From Hypsibius dujardini (Eukaryota; Tardigrada; Eutardigrada; Parachela; Hypsibiidae): a DNA stretch of 64,000 nucleotides. The notes below the pieces were generated by a model that did no database searches, had not been told where the DNA came from, and was given only the letters and a program-made list of their open reading frames with translations. Below are positions 25,501 to 36,476 of the stretch, one piece after another (positions within the stretch are counted from its first letter, which is position 1; the number at the start of each line of letters is the position of its first letter). The stretch covers positions 1 through 64,000 of the forward strand of contig LRSR01010177.1 of the NCBI GenBank assembly GCA_001579985.1. The letters are read 5' to 3'. The position numbers and the translations under genes were made by a program.

Positions 25501-28500
25501 GGGTCTATGTTCGTCGCGGGAGAACCGACGGTCGCGTTGTGGCGGCATGGTGTCCTCCACGTCCGGAGACTGCAGTGAAAATGAGTTGTGCTGCTATCGG
25601 ATTGATCGAAATACCAGTCGGGCGGTGAGTGTGGTGAAACCGACGGTGGCCAAGTCGTGTCGATCGCCGATCTCATCGACGAGTCGCGGCTTCTGTGCAC
25701 TGCGTGGCGAACGGTCGAAAAAGTGTTCAGGGATGATTGCCAGTCCAGGAAATGCAGACTGTGAAGATAATGAGGTATGATGCGGGCAGTATTCCATAAC
25801 TGTGTCTGTGTCTGTGTCCGTGTCTGTGTCTGTGTCCGTATCTGTGTCTGCAGTTGCCATAATTGGATATTTTCATTTCTTTCGGCAAATCTACAGTCTG
25901 ACTGCCGTTTGATAGGCACTACCTGTTGATCTGGTACCCAAATCTTCCTTTTTATTACAGATCTGTTGTTTCGCACCCGTTCAACTGGCTCGCACCTTTC
26001 CCGAGCAGGATGACCTCTCCCGCGCTCTAGTACCCGTTCTTGTGGCACCAGCGAATCCACTGCCGCTGGCTGCTATCCAATCCATCAATAAAGAAGTCGT
26101 ATCCCCTTCGCCTGCGCTGTGTGCACCCAACATCAAGCCCACTGTCCAGGGTTTTTGCACCGCCCGGCAGACCCGCTCAATGACCTGTCGCGGGCTGCTC
26201 ATGTCCGCTTCCGTCCACTGCCAGCCCACCGAGCTCTGTTGCTTCTCCATGAAGGCCACCAACACCCGACAGGTAACGTTTTTTACAACGAAATACTGGT
26301 CATATTTTAAAGTGTAAAATGTGTTAAACTAACAAATAAGACATATCTGATTTAGTTAACATTACTTATTATTAATAGCAGTATGAATAGACGCAAAAGT
26401 AGAATTAAAAAGTAAAACAACGAAGATGTGAGAATCCGTTCTAATGTTCCTATTTAATAATTTCAGTTTTCAGTCTAAATAACATTTCTGTAGTTAATAT
26501 ACTGAAATCAAAAACAAAGTTAGCATCACTGTTGTTCAGTAAAATCTGAAGTAGTTAAGAATCTTTGATGTGTAAATAATTATTTCAATATATTCACAAT
26601 GGAAATAGAACTTATAAAACATTCTCTGTTGTATGTTAGGTGGTAGCAGCAGCACCCGCAGCAGGCAGCCAGTTTTACGAGTACCCTCCCATACCCAGTA
26701 CCACGACGACTCAAAGACCGACGACCACAATCACGACAACGCCGAGACCGACAACCACACCGACCACTCAACGACCCACGACCACAACGGCAAAGTTCTC
26801 CTCCGGAGCCGCAGTAAATCCCGGCGGAAGCTGGAATCCTGGCGTCGGAACCGTCCCCTACTACCTTCCCTACACCCCGCAGAAGCTCTGCGTGCCTGTC
26901 ACCAACCCCAATGTCTACGACGGGGTCTGTGTGGCCGGCACCATGATCCAATACCTCTGTACGGGGCTGCAGGCGGCCAGCTCGTTGAACTGCGGCGGCG
27001 ATGAGTACTGCTGTTACATCCATAAGCCGAGTCAGCCGTCCGTCACGCCGAGTTGCATTCCGGATGATAATGTGGGCATTTCGAATGGGTTCTGCACCGC
27101 TGCGTCGGATCTCGCTGCGAAGTGCAGCGGGATTTCGATCTCGACGTCAAAGTTCTGTCCAGTGACGCAGTACTGCTGCTATAGCAATTCGATCATTGTG
27201 CCGTCAACCACTGTCGGACCGCAGATTGGTGTGTACACTCCTGCGCCGCCGGTGCCGGGGAAGAGGTGCAGCCCGGTGGGTAGTCATCCCGGACTCCAGA
27301 ACAGCATGTGTGTGGCTTTCGCAAATATTGCAAATACATGCAAAGGTATAATTATATCGTATGTGTCTGTGTCTGTGTCTGTGTCTGTGTCTGTGTCTGT
27401 GTCTGTGTCTGTGTCTGTGTCTGTGTCTGTGTCTGTGTCCATGTCTGTGTCTGTGTTCACTCGTTACACGCTTTCGTTCGTTTAACATTCCCCGAAAGTT
27501 TGAGTGTGTGTCTCACACCCTTCATATTATCAGGTGTCCAGATATCTCCTTCCATCGATTGCGGTGTCTACGAATACTGCTGTTTCACGGAAACCCTATA
27601 CCAGCCGCCCAAACCGTCCGGCTGCGTGCCCTACACCAACCCCACCGTCACCAACGGCACCTGCGTCAACGCTAATCAACTCGTCTCACTGTGTAGCGGC
27701 AGCCAAATCGCCACTTCGGTCGGCTGCCTGCCCAACCAGTTCTGCTGCTTCGGTGGAAGCCTTCCGCCCATCTACCCCACCACAACGGTTCGTCCGGCTA
27801 CCACGCCCCAACTAACAACGGTGTATGCGACCACCAAGGCAAGTCCCGTCAGCTGCATCCCCTACACCAATCCGACAATCACCAACGGGACGTGCGTGGA
27901 CACCAACCAACTCGTCGCCCTCTGTCGCGGGGAACAGATCGCCACCTCGGTTAATTGTCAACCGACCCAGTTCTGCTGTTATACCGGCAATACCCTGCCA
28001 CTTTCGACAAGCACAACAACCCAAGCCACCACCACCAAGGTTGCAACAACAACAACGACTCCGTATGTGACGGCTGCTCCGTCTCCGACAACTACGACGA
28101 CAGCTAGTACCACGACCACAACCCGCGCACCGACAACAACTCCGACCTCGACCACGAGCACCACGTCGACCTTGGTGACGTACGCGGCGACCCCGTATCC
28201 GTACCGCCAGGCACCACTCGGGCTGATATACACACCGGAAGCGCCGCAAGTGGCCAATCGGTCGTGCCAGCCGCAGGGTAGTCGGCAGGCTCAAGGTGGA
28301 TTCTGTGTTTCGAGCATGAAGATTAGTCAGCAATGCCGCGGAATTCAGATTTCACCGTCGCTGGACTGCACGGGCGATGAGTACTGCTGTTACCAGGGTC
28401 CGGAGATCATGGATATCCGACCAGGTATGTGCTATGTTCTTTTGTCTACTTTGTTCATTAGCATACTCCGTCCGTCTGTCCCACCGTCAGTCCGTCTATC

Positions 28501-30672
28501 CGTCCGTCCGTCAATCTATCCGTCCTTTCGTTCGTCTATCCGGCTGTCGGTCTGACTATCTAGCTGTCCGTCCGTCTATCCATCCATTCATCCGTTCATC
28601 CGCTAGTCCGCCGGTCGTACAGTCTGTTTCATCTCAACTGCTTTACCTTTAGATTCATCTATGCGTCTACTCTTTTCATTTATCTATTCGTTATCCTGCT
28701 AGACCATTGCGTCCTCATCTGCCCATCCGTTTACTAGAATTAATGGTTAATGCTTTTTTCATTAGGTGGTGCCTGCATTCCGCAAGCCAATCCGAAAATT
28801 CTCAACGGTGTCTGTGTCGACAACGACTACCTCACAGTCAGCTGCGTCGGCGTTCAGATGTCCAAATCGCGCAACTGTCGCGTCGATCAGTTCTGCTGCT
28901 ACAACACCAACGATGCCTACGCTTGGGGCTGGGCTTCCAAATCATCCCAGGTGACCCGCGTGAAACTGCCCGAAGGCTCCTGCAAACCCAACCAGCTCCG
29001 CAGCCAAGACAGCGCTGCTTCTAACGTCAACGGCATCTGCGTCGAACTGCCTGACGTGATGGACGCCTGTCGGAAATGGCAGGTTGCCCGGTCGGACGAC
29101 TGCAAGTCCTCGCAGTACTGCTGCTACGCTCCGGACGGTTCGGCCAATGGAACGGACACCAAGGTTGCCATCAGCGAACTCGCTCACGGAATCCGGTTCG
29201 GCAACCGAGATGCGTTATTATTGACTCTGGCTTCGGTGAATTCTCGGCAAGCCACCATCCCTCCAGCGTCTTACAGTGTGCCCGTAACCCAGCCGTCAAC
29301 CCTGGCAACCACAGCTCAACCTAGTCACAGTTGCACGCCAATGACCGCGTCGACCTTCCCTCCAGGGACCCTCTTTGCTGGAATCTGTATCGCAAACTAT
29401 AACGCCGGGGTGGTGACGGGATGCTTCCAGATTTCCCCGTCATTCAACTGCTCTTCGACGGAGCTCTGCTGCTTCACGATCGCCATTCCGGATCCCGGTC
29501 CGCTGACTACAACGCAGCGACTCCCGACAACTCACGTGGACCCTCCGCCTCCGACCACAACCACGACGGTCAAACCAACAACGTCCAAACCGGTGACGAC
29601 CACAACGGAGTATTCCTACCCCGGAGACCCTTTGCCTCCGTATTGCATCCCGGATAGCTTACCCACGCAAAACAACGGCCTCTGCGTCTCACAGGCTTAC
29701 CTCTCCGCACAGTGCGGCTCCATTCAAATCTCCACTTCGCGGAACTGTAACATCGGAGAGTTCTGCTGCTTTTCGAGTGCAAGCGCATCTTCAGCGACTC
29801 CGACGGTCCCGTCGACACAAGCGACTACACCGAGTCCAACAACTCCGACTACGACGACAACGACAACGACGACGACAACTACGACGACTACTCCAAAGCC
29901 GACCACCACGACCCAGAGAAGCACGACTCCGGCTTCCAGCAACCGAACTTGTGCTCCCGGAAACGCCGTCGCTCCGGGCACTCAGGGAACATGCACGTCC
30001 GACAAGGCCATCGCGACCGTCTGCGACGGACGGCAGATTTCCGCTTCGTTGGACTGCGACCCCTACGAATACTGCTGCTACAAGCCGTCCGCCAGCGTGG
30101 CCAGCCCACCGGCCGGATCGGCTTTTTGCGTGCCCGATACCGACCTCACGGCGTCTGATGGTCTCTGCGTGTCCAGTCCGGAGCTAGCGAGCACTTGTGC
30201 GGGCCGGGAGATGTCGACCTCCTCCAACTGTGACGTCACGCAGCTGTGTTGTTTTAGCCACAATCCCGCTGCGGTCTCATCGACGACGAAACCCACAATC
30301 AAAACCTCGACCGCGGTAGCGTCGACCGACAGAACAACCGTCAAAGCTACGACGGCGGGTCCGCGCGCCTGTGTCCCGACGACGGCGCAGAGCAGTGTGG
30401 GAACCTGCGTCAGTACCGCGGCCTTGTCTGATGCATGTAGTGGTCGGCAGATTTCCACGTCGTTCGACTGTGCGCCGACAGATTACTGCTGCTACAACTC
30501 CGGTCCAGTGGTCGGAACCACGACGGTCGCCTACACCGGGGCAGGACGGGAGGATGATGGTGTCGCGATACAGCTTCCGGTGGAGGAAGAAGCGATCCAG
30601 TCACGAGGGTCCGTGGCAGCTGCTCCGCAGTTGGGTCCTCAAGTACCCAATAACTGGCCGCGTTTCCTCTAA
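22547..30672 (+). CDS. Secreted mucin-like protein with 16 six-cysteine (clip-like) modules, gene 1
   Basis: Not a family I can name. Exons: 22547-23012, 24264-24528, 25243-25774, 25961-26272, 26640-27345, 27534-28424, 28766-30672, giving 1692 aa with every junction in frame (intron phases 1,2,0,0,1,1). The N-terminus is a signal peptide (MGPPFVCLLLLLFLDTFLPP then VCSQS), followed by a Gly/Pro/Met-rich low-complexity region of about 240 residues. Then come 16 modules of the form C-x(9-15)-C-x9-C-x10-C-x5-CC-[FY], for example CVPYTNPTVTNGTC continuing to QFCCF. The linkers are rich in Thr, Ser and Pro (runs of TTT), typical of O-glycosylated mucins. There is no membrane segment and no protease domain. 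Module 2 is split by a phase-0 intron before ICCF and module 6 by a phase-1 intron that carries a GTGTCT hexamer array. A role in extracellular matrix, mucus or defence is inference. Confidence 0.85.
23013..24263 (+). other. Intron 1 of gene 1
   Basis: Donor gtaagt follows exon 1 and the acceptor is ttgctttag. It contains AT-rich sequence and, at 23757-23940, a GTCC/GTCT array. The open frames across the array are repeat translation. Confidence 0.75.
23757..23940. repeat. (GTCC)n-type microsatellite in gene 1 intron 1
   Basis: Degenerate TCCG/TCTG units in sense orientation with respect to the gene. Confidence 0.9.
24529..25242 (+). other. Intron 2 of gene 1
   Basis: AT-rich intron of 714 bases (phase 2) with donor gtgcgc and acceptor tttgtag. 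No further feature seen. Confidence 0.7.
25801..25850. repeat. (GTGTCT)n array in gene 1 intron 3
   Basis: Hexamer GTGTCT/GTGTCC units lie in the short intron between the two halves of module 2. Confidence 0.9.
26273..26639 (+). other. Intron 4 of gene 1
   Basis: AT-rich intron of 367 bases between the cysteine-module exons, phase 0. Nothing else seen. Confidence 0.7.
27359..27462. repeat. (GTGTCT)n array in gene 1 intron 5
   Basis: About 17 near-perfect GTGTCT hexamers inside the intron that divides module 6. Two reading frames run through it (SVSVSV and CVCVCV). They are not coding, because donor gtataa at 27346 and acceptor tatcag at 27533 remove it and join the two halves of a perfect module. 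Confidence 0.93.
28425..28765 (+). repeat. Intron 6 of gene 1 with degenerate GTCC/GTCT array
   Basis: The phase-1 intron contains TCCGTCCGTC-type repeats from about 28468 to 28620, in sense orientation, ending at acceptor ttcattag. Confidence 0.85.
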
Positions 30673-31487
30673 ACCTGGAACCCTCGAAGGTCCATGCACC
30701 GACCTAAAATTTCAGATTTTTTTCAGCGTTCTGCTTTCCCGAGCATGCTCTTGTTTTATTACAGTACCTACTTCCTCTTGTTGCATTATTCAATTAGGTT
30801 ACTGGATTAAATTTCTCACTTCTACATGTAGAGGAAATTTATTTACCTTTGTTTATCGTTATTTGTTGTTGATTATGTTTTACATTCGTTTATGCTTTAA
30901 GTTACCAAAAAAATCGAAAGTATGTCTCTCGAGTCATGTTCAATCACCCTTCGAAAGAGATGGTCAATGGCTCCTCACTGTACCGGCTAATACCACCTGC
31001 TGACGTGAAGACACACACACAGCAATGACACGCCCTTAGGACATTGCGCGAGTCTCGCCCACGTGAAAGCGAGACCGAATCGTTTAAGTGGGCAAAGCAC
31101 CGTTAAGTCATCCGCGCGCGGTCGGTCGCGGTCAGCCAAGCAGACGGCCGTCAAGGTAGAGGAGGGGGGGAGGGTGTCCACCATACGGAAGCGGAGCGAT
31201 GACCTCGTTCGCGAAAACGTACATCACATCAAAACACCATCGATCTCTCGCGGATTCGCATTCGGCTCTTCGCCTCATCCGTGCGAGTGATTTGTATGCC
31301 CCTTCAATGATGCATTGTCATTCATTATCGTAGTTAACCTATTTGCATATCTAGCTCAGACCGACGTGAGATCTGGATCTCCTGCTCCGTCTCGACAAAT
31401 GAAGCAGCAGTGTCTGCGGAGAGACCTTCCGTAAACTGTGCGTAATCGTTGCTGTATTGTCAACTCGAGTCGTCCACAGACCAAAAC
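30673..31487. other. Intergenic between genes 1 and 2
   Basis: 815 bases separate the stop of gene 1 from the start of gene 2. It should hold the terminator of gene 1 and the promoter of gene 2. I see no canonical AATAAA close after the gene 1 stop and no other element. Confidence 0.5.
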
Positions 31488-32543
31488 ATGTTTTCAAGGA
31501 TGGATAATCTCCTGACTCAAACCGTCATTTTCGCCGTCGGTGTATTAATCCTCGGACCGTTCGGTTCATCCACCGCTCAGGAGTCCGCGCCGCGGGCCTG
31601 CTTCCCGAGCATCTCGCCCGACAATCCCGGTTACTGTATCCTCCGCAACCACGTCTCCCGGAAATGCCGCGGTCTCTTGTCGTCCTTCTCGACCGACTGC
31701 CTCGGCAAGGAGGTCTGCTGCTTCGACCCGGCCGTGACCGTGGCCACTCCGGAACCGACGACCACTGCTCCGGTCACCACCACGGACTCCACACCGCCAC
31801 CGACGACGGAAGTGCCCGTCCGGTATTGCGTTCCGGATTCCGGTCCGCCCGTCCCGGACGGTGTCTGCCGAGCAAAATCCGACATTGCGGCAGCTTGCCT
31901 CGGGCTGGCGTTGTCCACCTCGCAGAACTGTCTGCATGAGGAGGTATGTTGTTACAACCCTCCCGCGACCACGACCACGACCACAACGGAACGGCCGACG
32001 GAACGGCGGACCACTACGACAACGACGGAGGCTCCGACGAACCCTCCGACGACCCTTCCGACTGTGGTGAGGACCTGCCGTCCCGGGAGCTACGCGGCCA
32101 TCACCAACGGTGTCTGCACGTCCTCGAAGCTCATCTTCCAGCAGTGTAAGGGCAAGCAGATTAGTCCGTCCGTCGACTGTCTCCGGAAGGAGTACTGCTG
32201 CTTTTACGCGGACTCGCCAGTAGGAGCGGGGTTTTATCAGGCCGGGCTCTCGTGCTCGCCAGACAGTAATCCGATGATTGGGAGCGGGACGTGTGTGGAC
32301 TCTTATAGGAGTGGCGACATGTGTGAGACGATGCTGTGGGGACGGTCGCGCAACTGCGACCGCAATCAGGTGTGCTGTTATCCGGTCGCGGCGGCGGGAT
32401 TGGCGACAACCCGGAGGAAACTGGTCCTAACGACGGCGACGACGTCGACGGATGCGACGGCGTCAAACGGTGGCGGAAGTACCACTGCCAGTACTCTTGC
32501 TCAACTTGTGTATACGGTCTACCCACTTTCTTTTACGCAGTAA
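31488..32543 (+). CDS. Secreted protein with 4 six-cysteine (clip-like) modules, gene 2
   Basis: Short member of the same family, in one exon as far as I can follow it (about 351 aa). The N-terminus is a signal peptide (LLTQTVIFAVGVLILGPFGS); ATG 31500 is an alternative start four codons on. Four modules follow: C-x11-C up to KEVCCF, a second ending EEVCCY, a third ending KEYCCF and a fourth ending NQVCCY. Thr/Pro linkers (TTTTTTERPTERRTTTTTTE) separate modules 2 and 3. The four modules correspond in order to the first four of gene 3 (CRGLLSS/CRGLYTA, then DCLGKEVCCFDP/DCGGKELCCFDP), so this looks like a truncated or ancestral paralogue. The reading frame ends at a TAA that lies inside a perfect GTAAGT donor (donor at 32541), so the true 3' end may be spliced to an exon I did not find. 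No transmembrane segment beyond the leader. Confidence 0.8.
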   Translation: MFSRMDNLLTQTVIFAVGVLILGPFGSSTAQESAPRACFPSISPDNPGYCILRNHVSRKCRGLLSSFSTDCLGKEVCCFDPAVTVATPEPTTTAPVTTTDSTPPPTTEVPVRYCVPDSGPPVPDGVCRAKSDIAAACLGLALSTSQNCLHEEVCCYNPPATTTTTTTERPTERRTTTTTTEAPTNPPTTLPTVVRTCRPGSYAAITNGVCTSSKLIFQQCKGKQISPSVDCLRKEYCCFYADSPVGAGFYQAGLSCSPDSNPMIGSGTCVDSYRSGDMCETMLWGRSRNCDRNQVCCYPVAAAGLATTRRKLVLTTATTSTDATASNGGGSTTASTLAQLVYTVYPLSFTQ

Positions 32544-33195
32544 GTTGCTTGCCTTTATGTTTTTATTTGTTCTTTTTTTTCTCGGTCGGTCTGGAAAAAT
32601 ATTCCATCTGAGCCTGCTTTTGTGTGAGTAAGTAATCAACTAGGACAGGTGCTATATGTGCAAGTTATGCATTACAAATTGAGAAGAAAATCTCGCCCTT
32701 CTGAAGCAGTGCCTGCGCGTACATCTTCTGAATGAACTAGTTAACAGTTCGTCCAGCAAAACTGCCGTTAAAAATTTTGTTTTCGGCAAAACAAACGTTG
32801 TTCTTTGTGAAAAACGACGAAACAGTCGATCATACATTTCATGGAAAAAGATTTTGGGTAAAGACGGGTGATTTATTGTTGACCGGGTTCGGTCTGCCTC
32901 TTAGAAGGTCGGTCAATGTATTGTATGAGACATGTTGTAAGAACCAAAAGTAGTGGGCATCCTCATTAATGTTTTCCCCATTATTTTGCTGTTCAAAGCG
33001 ACGCAGAGCGCGGACGAATTTTTTTCGGCTGATAGAAACCGACGTAGCGCTTATTTACTTTAATTAACATAAATATAATTTATTTCATTTCTTTAAAAAG
33101 GAGGGTTTGATTGCCGGGAAACAATTTCTGAGCACTCGAGGTTGGTGTTCTTAATGATAATTCTGCTCAGATGGGATCTTAACTGCATATGAATT

Positions 33196-33933
33196 GGAAC
33201 GTCTCAAATATCCTGTTCTATATTTGCCGAATATGATCGGCCATCCAGTTTTGTGATCGCCAAATATGATTGAACATCCTGTTCCGTAATCGCCCAGCAT
33301 AACCGAACATCTGTTCCGTAATCGCCCAGCATAACCGAACATCTGTTCCGTAATCGCTAAACACGATCGAACATCCTGTTCCACATTCCCCGTACATAAT
33401 CGAACATTTTGTTTCATATTCGTCGAACGTCGAACATCCTGTTCCGCCGTAGTGAAACAAGATCGAACATTCTGTCCCGTATTCGCCGAACAAGATCGAA
33501 TACCAGGCAAACGCTATGGGTTGAATCGCTACATGGGTTGAATCGGTGGGGTGTCAGAGGGCGCCACAAATGTAAATTGTAAACAACACTCATTCAATTT
33601 ACACTTGTGGCGCCCTCCGCCACCCCACCGATTCAACCCATGTAGCCATTCAACCCATAGCGTTTGCCTGGTATCCTGTTTTGTATTCGCTGAACAGGAG
33701 CGAATATCTTGTTCCATAATCGCCAAAAATGATCGAAACTTCAGTTCTGTACTCGCCGAGCATTATTGAACGTCCTGTTCCGTTTTTGCCAAACGATATC
33801 GAATATCCTGTCTCAAATCTGCCAAACATGAACGAACATCCTGTCTCAAATCTGCCAAACATGAACGAACATCCTGTTCCTAGTAGCCGAACATGAACGG
33901 ACATCAAGTTCCGTATTCGCCTAACATGATTGG
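33196..33933. repeat. 33-base degenerate minisatellite
   Basis: Units such as GAACATCCTGTTCCGTAATC followed by GCCCAGCATAACC recur about 9 times left and 7-8 times right of the inserted MITE. Unit length stays near 33, so the minus strand reads 11-residue repeats of the type GDYGTGCSIIF in places. Units differ from each other at many sites and there are no unique spacers. Confidence 0.88.
33503..33671. mobile_element. Tc1/mariner-type MITE with long inverted repeats
   Basis: The 169-base element has inverted-repeat arms of about 77 bases (33503-33579 and 33595-33671, only about four mismatches) around a 15-base loop. Ends are CCAGGCAAACGCTATGGGTT. It is flanked by TA on both sides. Removing it and one TA restores the minisatellite word GAATATCCTG, comparable to the intact GAATATCTTG nearby. 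This gives direct evidence of insertion with TA duplication, the signature of the Tc1/mariner superfamily. No coding capacity. Confidence 0.88.
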
Positions 33934-34837
33934 TTAAGTCAGCGTTCCTATTTTCAAAATCGAACGTTCGTTTTATTCGAGCACTCGCCTCTAGGTGGCG
34001 CTAACAGAAGAGCCTGTACCGGGTACCAGGTATGTGTGCAACATTAGAGAGTTTTTGCAAACGGCATACCGCACGGTATAGCGGTACAGTATAGAATATT
34101 TTACTGTACTGTCTCGATTATTTGGTGCTGCGTTTTAGATCCACCGTTTATTATTACTGCAGTGAAGCACCGTGTGTGCAGTCATTATGTACGGGTGGGT
34201 TTAAAAAGCAGCACCAATTGGTCGCGGCAGTACAGTGCAGTTTTCTATACTGTACCGCTATACCGAGCGGTATACCCTTTGCAAGAACTTTTTATTCAAA
34301 CGATGTATATTCTAACTGGAAACCTCAACTCATTGCTCTGAATTAGAAATGCAACAGTATATAAGCGTTGACTCTTCTTATCTAAGTGTATCGTCTCCTT
34401 GTCAAATACACCGCAATCAGGCTCGTTAGGAACGCCAGCGTAAGAAAACGTCCGAGATGGAAGATCGATTGTGACATCAATCAAGGGTAATCCTCCTCAC
34501 CGGTAGTAATCAACAGTGACTTAAGCCGCCTACTCCGGTAGTTCTTAGACTCACATCACAACCACAACTTCAGAGAACTGTCAAAAAGACCGATGGGCGT
34601 TAGCTTCCTCCTTAACAATCACACAATATCACTTGTACAATCGGTGAATAGACTGACTGTGTCTAATTGCACAGCTGGCGATCTGCGGAACGCACGGTCA
34701 GAAGCTCTCGCATCCTCATCATATTAAGATTTATGACATCTGTGGTACATGAAAAAGAGACCAAACAAGGGGCTTGCGAGCTACATAAGCGGTCAATTTC
34801 TACCGCGGAAGACAGGTGGGTAAGCAAACAAGCAGAT

Positions 34838-34851
34838 ACACACACACACAT

Positions 34852-34896
<45 letters not shown>

Positions 34897-35075
34897 AAAA
34901 CCGACAGATAGACAGACCGACAGATAGACAGACCTATAAAGAAGCAGATAGACAGGCAAACGGAGGGACGGAGGGACGGACAGGCAGACAGACAAGCAGC
35001 TAGCCAGACAGACAGATAAACAGCCAGACAGACAGACAGAGAAACCGGCAAGCAGACAGACAGACAGACGGACGA
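34838..35075. repeat. (GACA)n microsatellite
   Basis: Degenerate GACA/GACG array downstream of the minus-strand gene at 35239-36476. The LSVCLSV-type frames in it are repeat translation. Confidence 0.93.
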
Positions 35076-35238
35076 AAAATGGAACGAAACAGTTCATTAA
35101 TTCTGTCATCCCCGATATATTTCATTTACAGTACACAAATGCTAATTCAGACAACCGCATAGTCTTAATCCTTGTATCAGCACACAAATTCTTGAAATTC
35201 GCCGCGGTACTCATCTAAAACCGACAAGCGTCAAATTC

Positions 35239-36476
35239 TTAGAAGGTTCTCGGGAAACGACGCTTGCTCTTCGGTCGAAAAAGGTCCACGAATTCCGCCC
35301 AAAACTGCTCGCGGAAGAAGACACGATTCTCAACTGACTCCAGGGCAATCTCTTCTGGTGTCATGTCCTTGGCGACCCAGGTTTTATTCTTATTGGTGCG
35401 GTACAGCTGCCAGCTCTCATAGGCGCTGCGATCCACGACGCCCTTGCTGGAGTCATGGTGTCCGGACGAGGCCGCTCCGTGAGCTCCGTGACTTGCCTGA
35501 GTGACGGCAGTCAAGGAGAGGGATCGACGTGGCGTCGCATCATGCTTCGCAAATCCTGAAAATAAAATGGCGTCAACGACGGATTATAAATCGAGCTTTT
35601 AATGTAAACCGCTCGGCAAGTGTGGTTTAGTGTACTATATACACTGTATATATAAATACATACATGTACTTTATTTGAAACATTTTGAAATATAAATTAA
35701 ATAAAAATTCCAAGTCTGAAATAATTTAAATTTTAGATTCAGTTTGCATTTAAATTAAATAAATAACAAATTATTAAAACTATAATTAAAATAATAATTT
35801 TTGAATAATGCAAAACATATGTAATTTGAGAAAACCGCTTGTAAATGAATCATTTCAGCCTTAACAAAATCCATTTACGGGTTCAGAAAGTTAATTCTAC
35901 TTCGGTATAAGCACATGATTTTGAACGGCACTGTTTACCACGATGCGATCAATCAATCAATCTAACGATTCCGCCTCAACCAACATATCTGTCTAATATC
36001 ATAAGACCAAGCATTCACGACAATCGTTCAATCAAGCATAGGCGAGACAGGAACAAAAGCCGACACCTCACAAACCAGTCAATTGATCAATCAAGCAGCA
36101 GAAAAAAGCATCACATCCGATTCAATTTCAGTAAACATCCAGCTCCGTTTCAAACGCCTATACCGTTTAGCACGATTAGATAATTTTGATTTACCACCCC
36201 AGACTTTACAACACCTTTACCTGCAATTTACAATAGGAATAAGAAAACTGCCTTGAGAGGAAAAGAAAAAAGCAAATTCTTCCACTTTGATTTGACTCCA
36301 CTGTCGCTGAAGCAATCTCTTTTTTATGCAAGTCAATCTCGGGTTGTTCGGAGATGCTCACCGTGATTCCCCGATCCATTGATCAGTACATTTCCCGCGG
36401 CGGCAAGTCGCACTGAATGGAAGCTGGAGGTTTGCAGGGACGACGCGAGGAGGAGACGACTCGCTCTCAGCGCCAT
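35239..36476 (-). CDS. Small probable mitochondrial protein, family not recognised
   Basis: Predicted 143 aa from two exons, 36476-36362 and 35555-35239, joined by a phase-1 GT-AG intron (donor gtgagc, acceptor ttttcag). The first exon reads MALRASRLLLASSLQTSSFH, an arginine/serine/leucine-rich, acid-free leader typical of a mitochondrial targeting peptide. The middle is Gly/His/Ser-rich. The C-terminal 65 residues look like the folded or conserved part: AYESWQLYRTNKNKTW, then MTPEEIALESVENRVFFREQ, and a basic end RPKSKRRFPRTF. I do not recognise the family; a small respiratory-chain or assembly subunit would fit size and leader but is a guess. It sits on the opposite strand between the second and third cysteine-module genes and shares nothing with them. 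The start is the first ATG and gives the best leader. Confidence 0.7.
35556..36361 (-). other. Intron of the mitochondrial-type gene
   Basis: 806-base intron with an AT-rich patch (35640-35860, TTTAAATTAAAT words) and an AATCAATC cluster at 35940-36105. No exon seen. Confidence 0.65.

Larger units (their letters stand above)
32544..35238. other. Repeat-rich stretch between gene 2 and the mitochondrial-type gene
   Basis: It contains a 33-base minisatellite (33196-33933) interrupted by a MITE, and a GACA microsatellite (34838-35075). The 11-residue repeat peptides read from the minisatellite are not interpreted as a protein because the frames are broken and no start or splice context is convincing. 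Confidence 0.65.

Noticed and set aside
27308-28555. 415-residue frame reading through a CVCVCV microsatellite
   Set aside because: The repeat is removed by the donor at 27346 and acceptor at 27533, which join two halves of a perfect cysteine module.
33151-33510. Possible CRISPR-like array
   Set aside because: The 33-base units abut directly, vary between copies and have no unique spacers; it is a minisatellite in animal DNA.
34663-35109. Cys/Leu/Ser-rich hydrophobic frame resembling a membrane protein
   Set aside because: It is simply translation of a GTCT microsatellite (LSVCLSVC); the same happens at 215-475, 21465-21908 and 56625-57143.
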